Under the pieces are notes generated by a model. It searched no databases. It was not told the origin of the DNA and saw nothing but the letters and a program-made list of their open reading frames with translations. Below are positions 27,381 to 40,742 of a stretch of DNA of 64,000 bases, piece after piece. Within the stretch, counting starts at the first letter, position 1. Each line of letters begins with the position of its first letter. The translations under genes were made by a program, and so were the position numbers. This stretch comes from Brevibacterium ihuae (GTDB taxonomy: Bacteria > Actinomycetota > Actinomycetes > Actinomycetales > Brevibacteriaceae), in NCBI RefSeq assembly GCF_900184225.1, contig NZ_FXWZ01000002.1, forward strand, positions 724,368-788,367, read 5' to 3'.

Positions 27381-28329
27381 TCCAGGATCCGGAGCCGCTG
27401 TTCGCGGTAATGATCCCGGGCGCGGGCATGCCCAGCGCAGCGGCGACGAGCGCCACGACGTCCGCCTCCCGCATGGACTTCGTCACCCGGATCAGCCTCC
27501 ATCCCTCGGATTCGTACGCCTGGCGGCGCTCGATGTCGATCGCCCACTGGCGGGCATCGGTCCGGTGGTGCTCCCCATCGTACTCGATCGCGATCTTCTG
27601 CTCGACGTAGCCGAGGTCCGGGTGGATGACCCTGCCGAGGGCCTGGACGAAGACCGGAGGGTGGACCACGGGCTCCGGGAGACCGTGATCGACGAGGAGC
27701 AGACGCAGCGAGGACTCCCGCGGCGAATCGACGCCCGGGTGCGCCCGCTCGAGGGCGGCGAGGAAGGTTGCCCTGCCGCGGTACCGGACCGGGGCCTCGG
27801 CGACGGCTCTCAACGACTCGACGGTGGCGCTCGGTTCCCCGTGCCACCCGCCGAGCAGGCAGTCCAGTGCGACCGTCATGTCCGCGACGGTGAGCATCCC
27901 GGCGATCTGCCGGAGCGTCTGGTCGCGGGCGACGAGGCGCAGGTCCCAGGCCGTGTCGACGTCGAGCATCTCGGCCGAATGTCCCCGGACGCCCCTGCGG
28001 CGCACCGGCACGACGCCGATCGCCGAGGTCACGTGGATGTGACGGAGGTGCTCGTTCGGGATCGCCATGCCGTGGAGCACTGCAGCCGACGTGTGGCTGG
28101 CGGCGCAGTCGGGTCGGATGAACTGCAGACCGAGCTGCCGCAGGTGGACGGACTTCCACTCCTCGTCCGCCCAGTCCGGGATCTCGATCGTCTTCCGCCA
28201 CTCGGGATGCTCCCTGACCCCGTGGTGCGGCGCGGCCACGGGACCTCGGCTGGTGACGGCGAAGGAGGACAGGTCGTAGGCATCGTGGTCGTCGGGATGG
28301 AGGAACAGCGGAATGCGATGTGTGGCCAT
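27376..28329 (-). CDS. DUF559/Vsr-like nuclease-fold protein with AbiEi-like N-terminal region
   Basis: A 317-residue protein of a type common and variable in actinobacteria. The N-terminal two thirds resembles the AbiEi/type IV antitoxin-like region (HTSAAVLHGMAIP, ARDQTLRQIAGMLTVADMTVALDCLL). The C-terminus is a PD-(D/E)XK Vsr-like domain: HPDLGYVEQKIAIEYDGEHHRTDARQWAIDIERRQAYESEGW, with the acidic-x-x pattern at about 240-256. Such proteins are suspected of roles in defence or repair, but none is proven. It is the only gene between two inverted copies of a repeat (27324-27380 and 28569-28624), suggesting it moved as a unit. Confidence 0.75.
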   Translation of the reverse strand: MATHRIPLFLHPDDHDAYDLSSFAVTSRGPVAAPHHGVREHPEWRKTIEIPDWADEEWKSVHLRQLGLQFIRPDCAASHTSAAVLHGMAIPNEHLRHIHVTSAIGVVPVRRRGVRGHSAEMLDVDTAWDLRLVARDQTLRQIAGMLTVADMTVALDCLLGGWHGEPSATVESLRAVAEAPVRYRGRATFLAALERAHPGVDSPRESSLRLLLVDHGLPEPVVHPPVFVQALGRVIHPDLGYVEQKIAIEYDGEHHRTDARQWAIDIERRQAYESEGWRLIRVTKSMREADVVALVAAALGMPAPGIITANSGSGSWI

Positions 28330-28568
28330 GCCCGCACGCTAGGCATCCGCCGAGGCGCCTGCCAGGCAGCCGGTGCGCCTGTGGACGGGGAGTGCCCGAG
28401 GCCGTCGCCTGTGACCTTGGGACGTGCTCGGACGGTGAGTGCCCGCAGGCCGAGCGTCGCGCGATGCACCGTGAATCCCTAGCCGGAGACGGAGCCGGAA
28501 ACGGGCCACCGCACCACCGAGGCGCCCGAGGAGGGCCCGCCGGGCTCACCAACCCGCGCGGGGGCGGT

Positions 28569-28624
28569 TTGAGATTGCGATTTCCTGCGGATCCGCTCTC
28601 AGGAACCTTCGGAAATTGAGGTCT
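28569..28624 (-). terminator. right copy of the inverted repeat; murA terminator
   Basis: It abuts the murA stop and contains 28577-28607, which matches 152-182 of the rpiB terminator at 28 of 31 positions in the same orientation. The loop is GCTCTCA. The remaining 240 bases up to the DUF559 start (28330-28568) hold that gene's promoter region; I see no further element there. Confidence 0.6.
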
Positions 28625-29928
28625 CACGGGCGGTCGAAGTCGAGGAGGTCGGGCTTCTCCACCCGCTCGACCTGCGCACCGAGCGCCTGGAGCTTCTCGA
28701 CGAAGTACTCGTATCCGCGGTCGATGTGATCCACCCCGGACACCTGGGTGATGCCGTGCGCGGCGAGCCCGGCGAGCACGAGTCCCGCGCCGGCCCGGAT
28801 GTCAGAGGCCTCGACCTCGGCGCCCGAGAGCTGCTCGACGCCGGTGATGAGGGCATGATTGCCGTCGATCGACACCTCGGCCCCGAGGCGCGCGAGCTCG
28901 TTGACGAACCGCCAGCGGGCCTCGAAGAGGTTCTCGGTGAGCAGGCCCACTCCGTCGGCGACCGCGTTGAGCGCGATGACGAAGGGCTGCAGGTCGGTGG
29001 GGAAACCGGGGAACGGCAGGGTCGCGACCCGGATGCTGTGCGGACGTGCGGCACCCCGCACGCGGAACGCGCCGCCGGGGTTGTCCGTCGGCGTCTCCGT
29101 GACCTCGGCCCCGGCGTCGCGGAGCTTGTCCACGACGATCGGGAGGAGGTCGAGCGAGACGCCCTCGACGGTGACGTCCCCCGCGGTGATCGCGGCGGCG
29201 AAGGCCCAGGTCCCGGCGACGATCCGGTCGCCCACGCAGCGGTGGTCGACCGGCGAGAGCCGCTCCACCCCGTCGATCGTCAGGGTCGAGGTCCCGATCC
29301 CGCCGATCCGCGCGCCCATCGCCTCGAGCATGCGGCAGATGTCGACGATCTCGGGTTCGCGGGCGGCGTTCTCGATGACGGTCCGGCCGGTGGCCAGCGT
29401 GGCCGCCATGAGGAGGTTCTCGGTCGCCCCGACCGAGGGGAACGCGAGGTGGATCTCCGCGCCGCGCAGGCCGTCCGGCGCCTCGGCGATGAAGTACCCG
29501 TGGTCGAGGTGCACCGTCGCGCCGAGCTGCTCGAGGCCGGCCTTGTGGAGGTCGAGGCCGCGGGAGCCGATCGCATCCCCGCCGGGCAGCGCCACGTGGG
29601 CGGCGTGCAGCCGACCGGTGAGCGGGCCGAGCACCGAGATCGAGGCGCGCATCGCCCGCACGAGCTCGTAGTCGGCCTGGATGCCGGTCTGCTCGGGGAC
29701 GTCGATCTCGACGGTCCCGGCGGCGGCGTCGTAGGCGATCCCGCAGCCGAGGCGCTGGAGCAGCTCGCACATGATCGACACGTCGAGGATGCGCGGCACA
29801 TTGGTGATGCGCGAGCGCCCCGGGGCGAGCAGCGTCGCCGCCATGAGCTTGAGGACGCTGTTCTTCGCCCCGCGCACCTCGACGGTGCCGTCGAGCACTG
29901 CGGGGCCGCGCACGGACAAGACCTGCAT
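28624..29928 (-). CDS. murA: UDP-N-acetylglucosamine 1-carboxyvinyltransferase
   Basis: First committed step of peptidoglycan synthesis, transferring enolpyruvate from PEP to UDP-GlcNAc. The 434-residue protein shows [13 protein letters not shown] at the N-terminus, [13 protein letters not shown], and the active-site loop [15 protein letters not shown]. Asp118 replaces the Cys that fosfomycin alkylates, as in mycobacteria, predicting intrinsic fosfomycin resistance. ATG 29928 overlaps the DUF2550 stop (ATGA), so translation is coupled. Confidence 0.96.
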   Translation of the reverse strand: MQVLSVRGPAVLDGTVEVRGAKNSVLKLMAATLLAPGRSRITNVPRILDVSIMCELLQRLGCGIAYDAAAGTVEIDVPEQTGIQADYELVRAMRASISVLGPLTGRLHAAHVALPGGDAIGSRGLDLHKAGLEQLGATVHLDHGYFIAEAPDGLRGAEIHLAFPSVGATENLLMAATLATGRTVIENAAREPEIVDICRMLEAMGARIGGIGTSTLTIDGVERLSPVDHRCVGDRIVAGTWAFAAAITAGDVTVEGVSLDLLPIVVDKLRDAGAEVTETPTDNPGGAFRVRGAARPHSIRVATLPFPGFPTDLQPFVIALNAVADGVGLLTENLFEARWRFVNELARLGAEVSIDGNHALITGVEQLSGAEVEASDIRAGAGLVLAGLAAHGITQVSGVDHIDRGYEYFVEKLQALGAQVERVEKPDLLDFDRP

Positions 29929-30392
29929 CAGGTGAAACGTCCCATCGTGAGATTGGATCCGGGAGGCGCTGACTCGAGCCAGGAGGAGAACGCGGACAGC
30001 GCCTCGGTGTCGAGGGCCAGCAGGACGTCGTGCGGGTCTCCCCCGTGGACGCCGTACCGGCACGTGATGATCTGGGCGTCCGGCAGCACGGCGTGCTGCT
30101 CGTTCGCATCGGGCTGCTGCCGGTCGGTGATCTCGAGGTCCGAGCGCGGGAGCTCGAAGACCGGACGACGACCGAGGCTGAAGACCGGGTACCACTCGAG
30201 AGCGGTCACGGTGAAGACGCCCACGCCCAGACGCCAGCGTGGGCGACGGGATCCGTCGCCCACGCGGGTCGAGCAGTCGAACGCACCCGACAGCCTGGCG
30301 AGGGACCTCCGGCGCATGGTGAACAGCGCCACGAGGAGGATCGCCAGCCCTACCGATGAGAGCAGAACAATCAGTAGGGTCGAAGGGTTCAC
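29928..30392 (-). CDS. DUF2550 membrane-anchored protein
   Basis: A 154-residue protein equivalent to Rv1312 of M. tuberculosis by position and sequence. One N-terminal membrane helix ([19 protein letters not shown], about 6-24) is followed by a basic stretch (MRRRSLARL) and a beta-rich domain with [21 protein letters not shown]. Its function is unknown. It lies between atpC and murA and is coupled to murA by an ATGA overlap, hinting at envelope work rather than ATP synthesis. Confidence 0.9.
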   Translation of the reverse strand: MNPSTLLIVLLSSVGLAILLVALFTMRRRSLARLSGAFDCSTRVGDGSRRPRWRLGVGVFTVTALEWYPVFSLGRRPVFELPRSDLEITDRQQPDANEQHAVLPDAQIITCRYGVHGGDPHDVLLALDTEALSAFSSWLESAPPGSNLTMGRFT

Positions 30393-30413
30393 GTCTGACA
30401 GTGTAGACGAAGC

Positions 30414-30671
30414 TCAGACGAGCTCGGCCTGATCGGCGACGACAGTCACCCGATCGTTCTCCACGGAGAGGAAGCCGCCCTCGGCATTCGCCGTGAGGTG
30501 CTCCCCGTCCGCGGTGACGATCCGGACCTGGCCGTCGGCCACGATGCCCAGGACGGGCTCGTGGCCGGGCAGGATCCCGATCTCGCCCTCGGTGGTCTTG
30601 GCGATCACGCGCTTGGCCTCACCGGACCAGACGGCGTGCTCGGCGGCCACCACAGTGACGTTGAGGCTCAT
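30414..30671 (-). CDS. atpC: ATP synthase epsilon subunit
   Basis: Central-stalk subunit of F1 that tempers ATP hydrolysis. The 85-residue form is short: the beta-sandwich ([51 protein letters not shown]) is complete, and the C-terminal helical hairpin of longer homologues is missing, as is usual in many actinobacteria. It is six bases after atpD. Confidence 0.94.
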   Translation of the reverse strand: MSLNVTVVAAEHAVWSGEAKRVIAKTTEGEIGILPGHEPVLGIVADGQVRIVTADGEHLTANAEGGFLSVENDRVTVVADQAELV

Positions 30672-30677
30672 CGGGGA

Positions 30678-33115
<2,438 letters not shown>

Positions 33116-33153
33116 CAGATGTTCCTTTCGCTAACGAGCGTCATCGGATCCGG

Positions 33154-34812
33154 TCAGGCCTTCTTCGCGGACGAGCCGCGCGACTGCTTGACGATCTTCT
33201 CCTGCTGGACCTCGTCCTCGTCCGCGGAGTCGAACTCCTCGGAACCGGCGTGGACGCCCGCGCCCTCGGTCGGCTGGAAGCCGGCCTTGAACTCGGAGAT
33301 CTCCGACTCGAGCTCGCCGATGATCTCACCGGAGAGCTTGTCCTTGAGGTCGCGGATGGTGTCGAGCAGCGAGGTGCGGCGCTCGAGGTGCTCGTGGAAC
33401 TCCGACTCGAACCGGAGCACGTCCTCGACCGGGACGTCGTCGAGGTGGCCCTCGGAACCGGCCCAGATCGACACCGTCTGCTTCTCCGCGGGCATCGGGG
33501 AGAACTGGTTCTGCTTGAGCAGCTCGGTGAGGCGGGCGCCGCGGGCCAGCTGCTGCTTGGTCGCCGGATCGAGATCCGAGGCGAACATCGCGAAGGCCTC
33601 GAGCGAGCGGTACTGCGCGAGCGAGATCTTCAGCGTGCCGGACACACCGCGCAGCGGCTTGGTCTGGGCCGAGCCGCCGACGCGCGACACCGAGATGCCG
33701 ACGTCGACCGCGGGACGCTGGTTCGAGTTGAACAGGTCCGACTGGAGGAAGATCTGGCCGTCGGTGATCGAGATGACGTTGGTCGGGATGAACGCTCCGA
33801 CGTCGTTGGCCTTGGTCTCGATGATCGGCAGACCGGTCATCGAGCCGCCGCCCATCTCGTCCGAGAGCTTCGCACAGCGCTCGAGGAGCCGGGAGTGGAG
33901 GTAGAAGACGTCACCCGGGTAGGCCTCGCGGCCCGGCGGGCGGCGGAGGAGCAGGGAGATCGCACGGTAGGCCTCGGCCTGCTTCGACAGGTCGTCGAAC
34001 ACGATGAGGACGTGCTTGCCCTCGTACATCCAGTGCTGGCCGATGGCGGAGCCGGCGTAGGGGGCGAGGTACTTGAAGCCCGCCGGGTCCGAGGCCGGGG
34101 AGGCGACGATCGTCGTGTACTCGAGAGCACCCGACTCCTCGAGGCTGCGACGCACGGAAGCGATCGTCGAGCCCTTCTGGCCGCAGGCGACGTAGATGCA
34201 GCGGACCTGCTTCTTCGGGTCGCCGGACTCCCAGTTGGCCTTCTGGTTGATGATCGTGTCGAGAGCGATCGCGGTCTTGCCGGTCTTGCGGTCGCCGATG
34301 ATGAGCTGACGCTGTCCGCGACCGATCGGGATCATCGCGTCGATGGCCTTGAGACCGGTCTGCAGCGGCTCCTTGACCTCCTTGCGATCCATGACGCCGG
34401 CGGCCTGGAGCTCGAGCTCGCGGCGGCCGGAGGCGGCGATCTCGCCGAGTCCGTCGATCGGGTTGCCGAGCGGGTCGACCACGCGACCGAGGTAGCCGTC
34501 ACCGACCGGGATCGAGAGGACCTCGCCGGTGCGGTAGACGTTCTGCTCCTCGGCGATGCCCTCGAAGTCGCCGAGGACGACGGCGCCGATCTCGCGCTCG
34601 TCGAGGTTCTGGGCGAGACCGAGGGTGCCGTCCTCGAACCGGAGGAGCTCGTTCGCCATCACGCTGGGCAGGCCCGACACGCTGGCGATGCCGTCACCCG
34701 CGGTGATGACCTTGCCGACCTCGGTCTTGTCTCCACCCTGCGGGTTGTACGATTCGACGAACTTCCCCAGGGCGTCCCGGATCTCCTCCGGGCGAATTGT
34801 CAGTTCCGCCAT
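33154..34812 (-). CDS. atpA: ATP synthase alpha subunit
   Basis: Non-catalytic nucleotide-binding F1 subunit, 552 residues. P-loop [13 protein letters not shown] lies near 170, then [15 protein letters not shown] and [18 protein letters not shown]. The C-terminal extension after about 510 (acidic then basic, ending SRGSSAKKA) resembles the extension that suppresses ATP hydrolysis in mycobacterial ATP synthase; that role here is inference. Confidence 0.98.
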   Translation of the reverse strand: MAELTIRPEEIRDALGKFVESYNPQGGDKTEVGKVITAGDGIASVSGLPSVMANELLRFEDGTLGLAQNLDEREIGAVVLGDFEGIAEEQNVYRTGEVLSIPVGDGYLGRVVDPLGNPIDGLGEIAASGRRELELQAAGVMDRKEVKEPLQTGLKAIDAMIPIGRGQRQLIIGDRKTGKTAIALDTIINQKANWESGDPKKQVRCIYVACGQKGSTIASVRRSLEESGALEYTTIVASPASDPAGFKYLAPYAGSAIGQHWMYEGKHVLIVFDDLSKQAEAYRAISLLLRRPPGREAYPGDVFYLHSRLLERCAKLSDEMGGGSMTGLPIIETKANDVGAFIPTNVISITDGQIFLQSDLFNSNQRPAVDVGISVSRVGGSAQTKPLRGVSGTLKISLAQYRSLEAFAMFASDLDPATKQQLARGARLTELLKQNQFSPMPAEKQTVSIWAGSEGHLDDVPVEDVLRFESEFHEHLERRTSLLDTIRDLKDKLSGEIIGELESEISEFKAGFQPTEGAGVHAGSEEFDSADEDEVQQEKIVKQSRGSSAKKA

Positions 34813-34913
34813 CTGGTTTCCCTGCTTCCTTTTGTTCGAGAGCGTCCCCGAGGTGGTCGGGTGGACCGCTCCATACCGTGTAAATGTGCCCGGTGTGCGC
34901 GGGCGGATAGGTG

Positions 34914-35719
34914 TCAGCCGGCGAGCCGGCGACGGGCGTCTGCGAGACGATCGGAGATCGTCGAATTCATCACCTCATCGCCGACCTGCACGCGCACTCC
35001 GCCGACGACCTCGGGATCGACGTGCACGTTGAGGACGAGCTCCCTGCCGTACGAGGCGGACAGAGCGGCCGTGAGGCGCTCCTGCTGCTCGGGGCTCATG
35101 GGCTGGGCGACGGTGACCTCGGCGACGGAGCGCCGCTGACGCGCGGCGAGCACCTCGGAATAGGTGTCCAGCGTCTCCGAGACCCGCATCCCGCGCGGGT
35201 GCGCGGCGGCCTGGGAGACGAGGCGGACGGTGTCGGCAGAGGCCTTGGCGTCGAGCAGGTCGCCCACCAGCGCGCGCTTGGATTCCGCGGGCGCCGGGGA
35301 GGAGAATGCCCACCCGAGCTCGTGATCGGACTCCAGCAGCCGGCTGAATCGGAACAGCTCCTCCTCGACCTCGCCCAGGCGTCCGTCCGACTGCGCCCCG
35401 GCCGCGACGGCGGTGACGCCGGCGACCTCGAGCGCGGTGACGTAGTCCTGCGCGCGGGCCCAGTGCCGGGCCGCGGCGTCGAGGGCGATCTCGAGCGACC
35501 GGGCGTCGACGGAGTCGGCGAAGAGCGCCTGCAGCACTCCGCGCTTGCGCTCGGGCTCGATCGCGGAGTCCGCCATGGCACGGCGGAGCCGGGAGTTCTC
35601 CGCGAGCACGGAGACGATCCCGAGCAGTCCGTCGGCCAGTGCGGTCCCCGACTGCGATCCGAGGGCCGCTTCGAGGTCCTGCAGCGTCCGGGCGAGGGAG
35701 TTCCTGCTCGACTGGAGCA

Positions 35720-35720
<1 letters not shown>
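34914..35720 (-). CDS. atpH: ATP synthase delta subunit
   Basis: Peripheral-stalk subunit joining F1 to the b dimer. At 268 residues it is longer than the E. coli protein but matches actinobacterial separate delta subunits (mycobacteria fuse it to b). The C-terminal core [21 protein letters not shown] and [26 protein letters not shown] is conserved. Its first base overlaps the last base of atpF. Confidence 0.94.
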
Positions 35721-36607
<887 letters not shown>

Positions 36608-36619
36608 TCATGGGCCGGC

Positions 36620-37411
36620 TCAGTGGTCGTGCGACACGCTGAGCTGGATGTAGGCGGCGGTGAGCAGCGCGAAGATGTAGGCCTGCAGGATCGCGACCAG
36701 GATCTCGAACAGCGTGAAGGCGAATCCGCCGATGAGCGTGAGGGCGCCGAACGCCGCCCAGGCACCGCCGAGCTCGACGATGAAGAACTGGGTGGCGGCG
36801 AAGCACAGCACGAGCAGGAGGTGACCGACGAGCATGTTGAACGTCAGTCGGAGGGTGAGGCTGAGCGGGCGGGCGACGAAGGTCGAGACGAGCTCGATCG
36901 GGGTGACGAGGATGTACATCGCCTTGGGCACGCCGGCCGGGAAGAGCTGGCTCTTGAGGTACTGGCCGCCGCCCTGCGCCTTGATGCCGGCGCCGATCAT
37001 CACGACATAGGCGACGAGCGCCATGACGAGCGGCATGCCGATGTTCGCGTTCGACGAGATGTTGAGGAACGGGATGATGCCGGTGATGTTGAGGGCGAAG
37101 ACCGACAGGAAGATCACCGCGATGAGCGGGAAGAAGCGGTCGCCGTCCTTCTTGCCGAGCATGTCGTACGCGATGCCCTTGCGGATGAAGTCGAGGACCA
37201 TCTCCGCGATCGACTGTCCGCGGCCCGGGATGAGGGTGGGCTTGCGCAGCAGCCACACGAAGAGGAGCACGAGCACGAGGCTGACGAGGATCCGGATGAG
37301 CATGATCCGGTTGAGCTCGAACGGAGTACCTGCGAACAGCACTGCCGGGGGGTAGAACTCCTCGAGGCCGGGGGCGTGGAATCCGCCGCTTCCGGAGGCC
37401 GCGAGAAGCAT
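36620..37411 (-). CDS. atpB: ATP synthase a subunit
   Basis: Stator membrane subunit of Fo that forms the proton half-channels, 263 residues from ATG 37411. Several transmembrane helices are clear, and the essential Arg sits in SLTLRLTFNMLVGHLLL. The ending AYIFALLTAAYIQLSVSHDH is typical. The start is uncertain: GTG 37504, 31 codons upstream, is preceded by GGGGAG, while 37411 lacks a clear ribosome-binding site but fits the family length. Confidence 0.92.
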   Translation of the reverse strand: MLLAASGSGGFHAPGLEEFYPPAVLFAGTPFELNRIMLIRILVSLVLVLLFVWLLRKPTLIPGRGQSIAEMVLDFIRKGIAYDMLGKKDGDRFFPLIAVIFLSVFALNITGIIPFLNISSNANIGMPLVMALVAYVVMIGAGIKAQGGGQYLKSQLFPAGVPKAMYILVTPIELVSTFVARPLSLTLRLTFNMLVGHLLLVLCFAATQFFIVELGGAWAAFGALTLIGGFAFTLFEILVAILQAYIFALLTAAYIQLSVSHDH

Positions 37412-37668
37412 TGTCGGCGACAAGGCAGCTGGAGTGAACAGGGCTGGCTCCTGACGAGTCGGCGGGGCGAACCGGACACCCGATCGACCACCGTTGACGA
37501 ACACTGACGGGCGCTCTCCCCGGTCCCGGAAGGAGTTGGGGAGATGAAGAGCTGCGCCTGCGGAATCGGCTCGGGGAGCATTCAGGCACTCCACCGCGAT
37601 TCCACAGACACTCTACCAACCGCGACGGAGCGTCACCAAACCGGGGGGGCGACCCTGGGCCGGGCCGC

Positions 37669-38100
37669 TCAGCGGCGCGGGGACCCCGGCTGCGGGTCGA
37701 TGATCGGCAGACGGGCGCGCTGCACCGTGACGACGTCGACGATGAGGGAGGCGAAGGCGGCGACCGCGAGTGTGACGAAGAGCACCCAGGGATCGTAGAA
37801 ATCGAGGTTCCGCAGACTCGCGGTGAGCGCGATGAGGCCAGCGACCTTGAGGAGGAAGCCGCCGAGGACGGCGCCGGCCATGACCACCGGGGACGAATCC
37901 GCGGTGAGGAGCATGAGCACGGCGGTGATCGCGAAGAACACGAAAGCGGTGGCGGCGCCGATGAGCGCCCCCCAGACCCCGGGCATCCCGGCGACGAAGT
38001 ACCCCACCGCGGTGGCGAGGACGGCGATGACGAGGGTGATGAGCAGTCCGCGCACGATGATGCCGCGCATGATGGTCCGGACGGTGTCGTGGGCAGTCAC
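37669..38100 (-). CDS. atpI: ATP synthase I-like membrane protein
   Basis: A 143-residue protein with four hydrophobic segments (GLLITLVIAVLATAVGYFVAG, WGALIGAATAFVFFAITAVLML, VMAGAVLGGFLLKVAGLIALT and VLFVTLAVAAFASLIVDVV). This is the usual make-up of the gene preceding atpB in actinobacteria (Rv1303 equivalent). It is thought to help assemble the c ring or take up Mg. GTG 38100 overlaps the wecA stop (GTGA). Confidence 0.85.
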   Translation of the reverse strand: MTAHDTVRTIMRGIIVRGLLITLVIAVLATAVGYFVAGMPGVWGALIGAATAFVFFAITAVLMLLTADSSPVVMAGAVLGGFLLKVAGLIALTASLRNLDFYDPWVLFVTLAVAAFASLIVDVVTVQRARLPIIDPQPGSPRR

Positions 38101-39203
38101 AGTTCCTCCTTGGCCCGCAGGCGGACGCGCAGCGGGTAGAACGTCAGGATGAGGGTCGCGGCGATCGCGAGGACGAGCACGGTGATCACCGCGCCGGGGT
38201 CGAGCATGAGGAACGAGACCGTTCCGAAGGCGAAGATCGCCGTCCACAGGTAGAGGAGGAGGACGGCGCGGGCGTGCGAATGACCGAGCTTGAGCATGCG
38301 GTGGTGGAGGTGCTTGGCGTCGGCGGAGAAGGGCGACTTGCCGGCGAGCATCCGGCGCACCACCGCGAGCATGAGGTCGAGCAGCGGGAGGAACATCACC
38401 GCGATCGGCAGCAGGATCGGGAGGAACGTCGGCAGGACCCGCTCCCGGCCGAGCAGGGCGGGGTCGACCTGGCCGGTGACGCGGATGGTCGACGCGGCGA
38501 GCAGCAGGCCGATGAGCATGGAGCCGGAGTCCCCCATGAAGATCCGGGCGGGATTGAAGTTGTGCGGGAGGAAGCCGAGGCAGGCGCCGACGAGCACCGA
38601 GATGATGAGCGAGGCGAGGTTGGCGTAGGAGTCCGGGCTCGTGTCGACGGCGAGCCCGTAGGAGTAGATGAAGAACGCCACGCCGCCGATCGTCACCACC
38701 CCGGCGGCCAGCCCGTCGAGGCCGTCGACGAAGTTCACCGCGTTGATCGTCACGAGCACGACGAGCACGGTGATGATCACCGACATCCGGGGCGAGCCGA
38801 TGATGACCTCGTTGAACGGGATCGACAGCATCGCCACCCCGTTGAGCGCCATGAACCCCGCGGCGAGCGTCTGGCCGGCGAGCTTGGCGATCCAGTGGAG
38901 ATCCCAGATGTCGTCGATGACGCCGAGCAGGCACAGCATCGCGGCCGCGCCGGCGATGCCGATGATCGGTGCGGGCTGGGTGAAGAGCTCCTCGAGGAAG
39001 GGCGTCTGGGAGGCGAACAGGAGGCCCACCATGACCCCGGCGAAGATCGCCACTCCCCCGAGGCGGGGCGTGGGCACGGAGTGGACGTCGCGCTCGCGCA
39101 GGGGTGAGAAGATCAGCCCGCGCTCGGCGATGCGCCGCACCATGGGGGTGACGAGGTAGGCGGTGATCGCGGAGATCACCAGGATGAAGAGGTACGCGCG
39201 CAC
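38097..39203 (-). CDS. wecA: undecaprenyl-phosphate GlcNAc-1-phosphate transferase (MraY/WecA family)
   Basis: Integral membrane enzyme that loads GlcNAc-1-P onto decaprenyl/undecaprenyl phosphate and starts wall-polymer linkage units (arabinogalactan or teichoic-acid type). The 368-residue protein has about 11 helices with NFVDGLDGLAAG, the catalytic GDSGSMLIG, and HLHHRMLKLGHSH on cytosolic loops. It starts at GTG 39203, directly abutting the tsaC stop. It corresponds to M. tuberculosis Rv1302 by position. Confidence 0.93.
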   Translation of the reverse strand: MRAYLFILVISAITAYLVTPMVRRIAERGLIFSPLRERDVHSVPTPRLGGVAIFAGVMVGLLFASQTPFLEELFTQPAPIIGIAGAAAMLCLLGVIDDIWDLHWIAKLAGQTLAAGFMALNGVAMLSIPFNEVIIGSPRMSVIITVLVVLVTINAVNFVDGLDGLAAGVVTIGGVAFFIYSYGLAVDTSPDSYANLASLIISVLVGACLGFLPHNFNPARIFMGDSGSMLIGLLLAASTIRVTGQVDPALLGRERVLPTFLPILLPIAVMFLPLLDLMLAVVRRMLAGKSPFSADAKHLHHRMLKLGHSHARAVLLLYLWTAIFAFGTVSFLMLDPGAVITVLVLAIAATLILTFYPLRVRLRAKEEL

Positions 39204-39854
39204 TCAGCCGCCCGCATCCGCCAGATCGTCGACGACCGCGACGAGCTCCGCGTGGCTCACCGGCCCGGGGCGCACGATCCGCGGCGGGGTCGAGGTCATG
39301 TCGACGATGGTCGACGACCGCCCCCCGATGACCAGGCCGCCGTCGAGGTAGATGTCGACCGCGTCGCCGAGCATCGACCGCGCCTGGTCGACGGTCGTCG
39401 CCGCCGGGGACCCGGAGGTGTTCGCGCTCGACACCGCGAGCGGACCGGTGACGGTGAGGAGCTCGCGGATGCGCTCGTCGTCGGGCATCCGGATCGCAAC
39501 GGTTCCGTGGGTGTCGCCGAGGTCCCAGTCGAGGAAGGGCTGGGCGGTGCAGATGATCGTCAGCGGGCCCGGCCAGAAGCGCTTGGTGAGCATGAGCACA
39601 CGTTCGTCGGCGATCTCGGTGAGCCCCATGAGCGCCTCGGGGCGGCCGACGAGCACCGGCGGCGGCATGTCGCGGCCGCGGCCCTTCGCGGCGAGCAGCC
39701 GGGCCACGCCGTCCTTCGAGAAGGCATCGGCGGCGACGCCGTACACGGTGTCGGTGGGGATCACGAGCAGCCCGTGGGCGCGCACGACCCGCGCGCACTC
39801 CTCGAAGACGAGGTCGCGGACGTCGTCGTTGCGGACGTCGAAGGTGCGCGACAT
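39204..39854 (-). CDS. tsaC: L-threonylcarbamoyladenylate synthase
   Basis: Makes threonylcarbamoyl-AMP from threonine, bicarbonate and ATP for the t6A37 modification of tRNAs reading ANN codons. The 216-residue YrdC-domain protein has GLLVIPTDTVYGVAADAF, the KRFWPGPLT nucleotide-binding motif and LAVSSANTSG. No C-terminal Sua5 domain is present. ATG 39854 overlaps the prmC stop. Confidence 0.94.
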   Translation of the reverse strand: MSRTFDVRNDDVRDLVFEECARVVRAHGLLVIPTDTVYGVAADAFSKDGVARLLAAKGRGRDMPPPVLVGRPEALMGLTEIADERVLMLTKRFWPGPLTIICTAQPFLDWDLGDTHGTVAIRMPDDERIRELLTVTGPLAVSSANTSGSPAATTVDQARSMLGDAVDIYLDGGLVIGGRSSTIVDMTSTPPRIVRPGPVSHAELVAVVDDLADAGG

Positions 39855-40738
39855 CAGCTCTCCTCCGGTCGTGCGGCTGTCGAACAGCGGTCCCTGCCAG
39901 TGTAGTCCGGGCAGGTCCGCGCGGCGCCGAGGCCGTGGGCGGCCATGGCGGCGCGCACCGCCGCCCCCTGGGTCTCGTCGTGCTCGAGGACGAGGGCGCC
40001 GCCCGGCCGGAGCACCTGCGCGGCGACGGCGATGACGACCGCGGGGAGGTCCATCCCGTCGTCTCCCCCGCCGTAGAGCGCGACCTCCGGGTCGTGCCGG
40101 GCCACCTCGGGGTCGGCGTGCATCCGGTCGGCGGGCACATAGGGCGGGTTGGACACGACGACGTCGAACCGGCCGAGCGCGGGCAGGTCCCGGACATCGG
40201 CGGCGACGAGCGTGCAGCGGCTGCCCGCGGCCGCGAGCGCGCCGCCGAGGGCGGTGAGATTGGTGCGCGCCCACCGGAGCGCCTGCTCGTCCTTCTCGAC
40301 GGCGACGACCTCGCTGCCGGGCGCCTCGGTCGCGATCGCGAGGGCGAGCGCGCCGGAGCCGGTGCACAGGTCGAGGACCCGCGGGGCGGGGTTGCCGCTC
40401 ACCGCGCGGAGCACGGCGTCGACGAGCAGCTCGGTCTCCGGCCGCGGGGTGAAGACCCCGGGTCCCACACTGAGGTCGAGATGACGGAACGGCGCGGTGC
40501 CGACGATGTGCTGGAGCGGGACGCGGCGGGCGCGGGCGGCGAGGGCGGAGTCGAGGCGGGCGGCCACCTCGGCGGGAACCGCGGTGCCGCGCAGCGCATG
40601 CATCCCGAGATCGCGGGGTTCGCAGTCCCAGGCGTGGGCGAGCAGGAGCCGCGCATCCGCCTCCGGGGAGGGGACGCCGGCGCGCGCGAGCCGGGCGGCC
40701 GCGCCGGAGAGGACCGCACCGACGGGAGCTTCGGACAC
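39854..40738 (-). CDS. prmC: peptide chain release factor N5-glutamine methyltransferase
   Basis: Methylates the Gln of the GGQ motif of release factors; its substrate RF1 is encoded immediately upstream. The 294-residue protein has a helical N-terminal domain, SAM motif I VLDLCTGSGALALAIA, and the catalytic NPPY (VVSNPPYVPADRM). GTG 40738 is four bases after the prfA stop; longer readings extend into prfA. It ends in an ATGA overlap with tsaC. Confidence 0.94.
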   Translation of the reverse strand: MSEAPVGAVLSGAAARLARAGVPSPEADARLLLAHAWDCEPRDLGMHALRGTAVPAEVAARLDSALAARARRVPLQHIVGTAPFRHLDLSVGPGVFTPRPETELLVDAVLRAVSGNPAPRVLDLCTGSGALALAIATEAPGSEVVAVEKDEQALRWARTNLTALGGALAAAGSRCTLVAADVRDLPALGRFDVVVSNPPYVPADRMHADPEVARHDPEVALYGGGDDGMDLPAVVIAVAAQVLRPGGALVLEHDETQGAAVRAAMAAHGLGAARTCPDYTGRDRCSTAARPEES

Positions 40739-40742
40739 CGTC

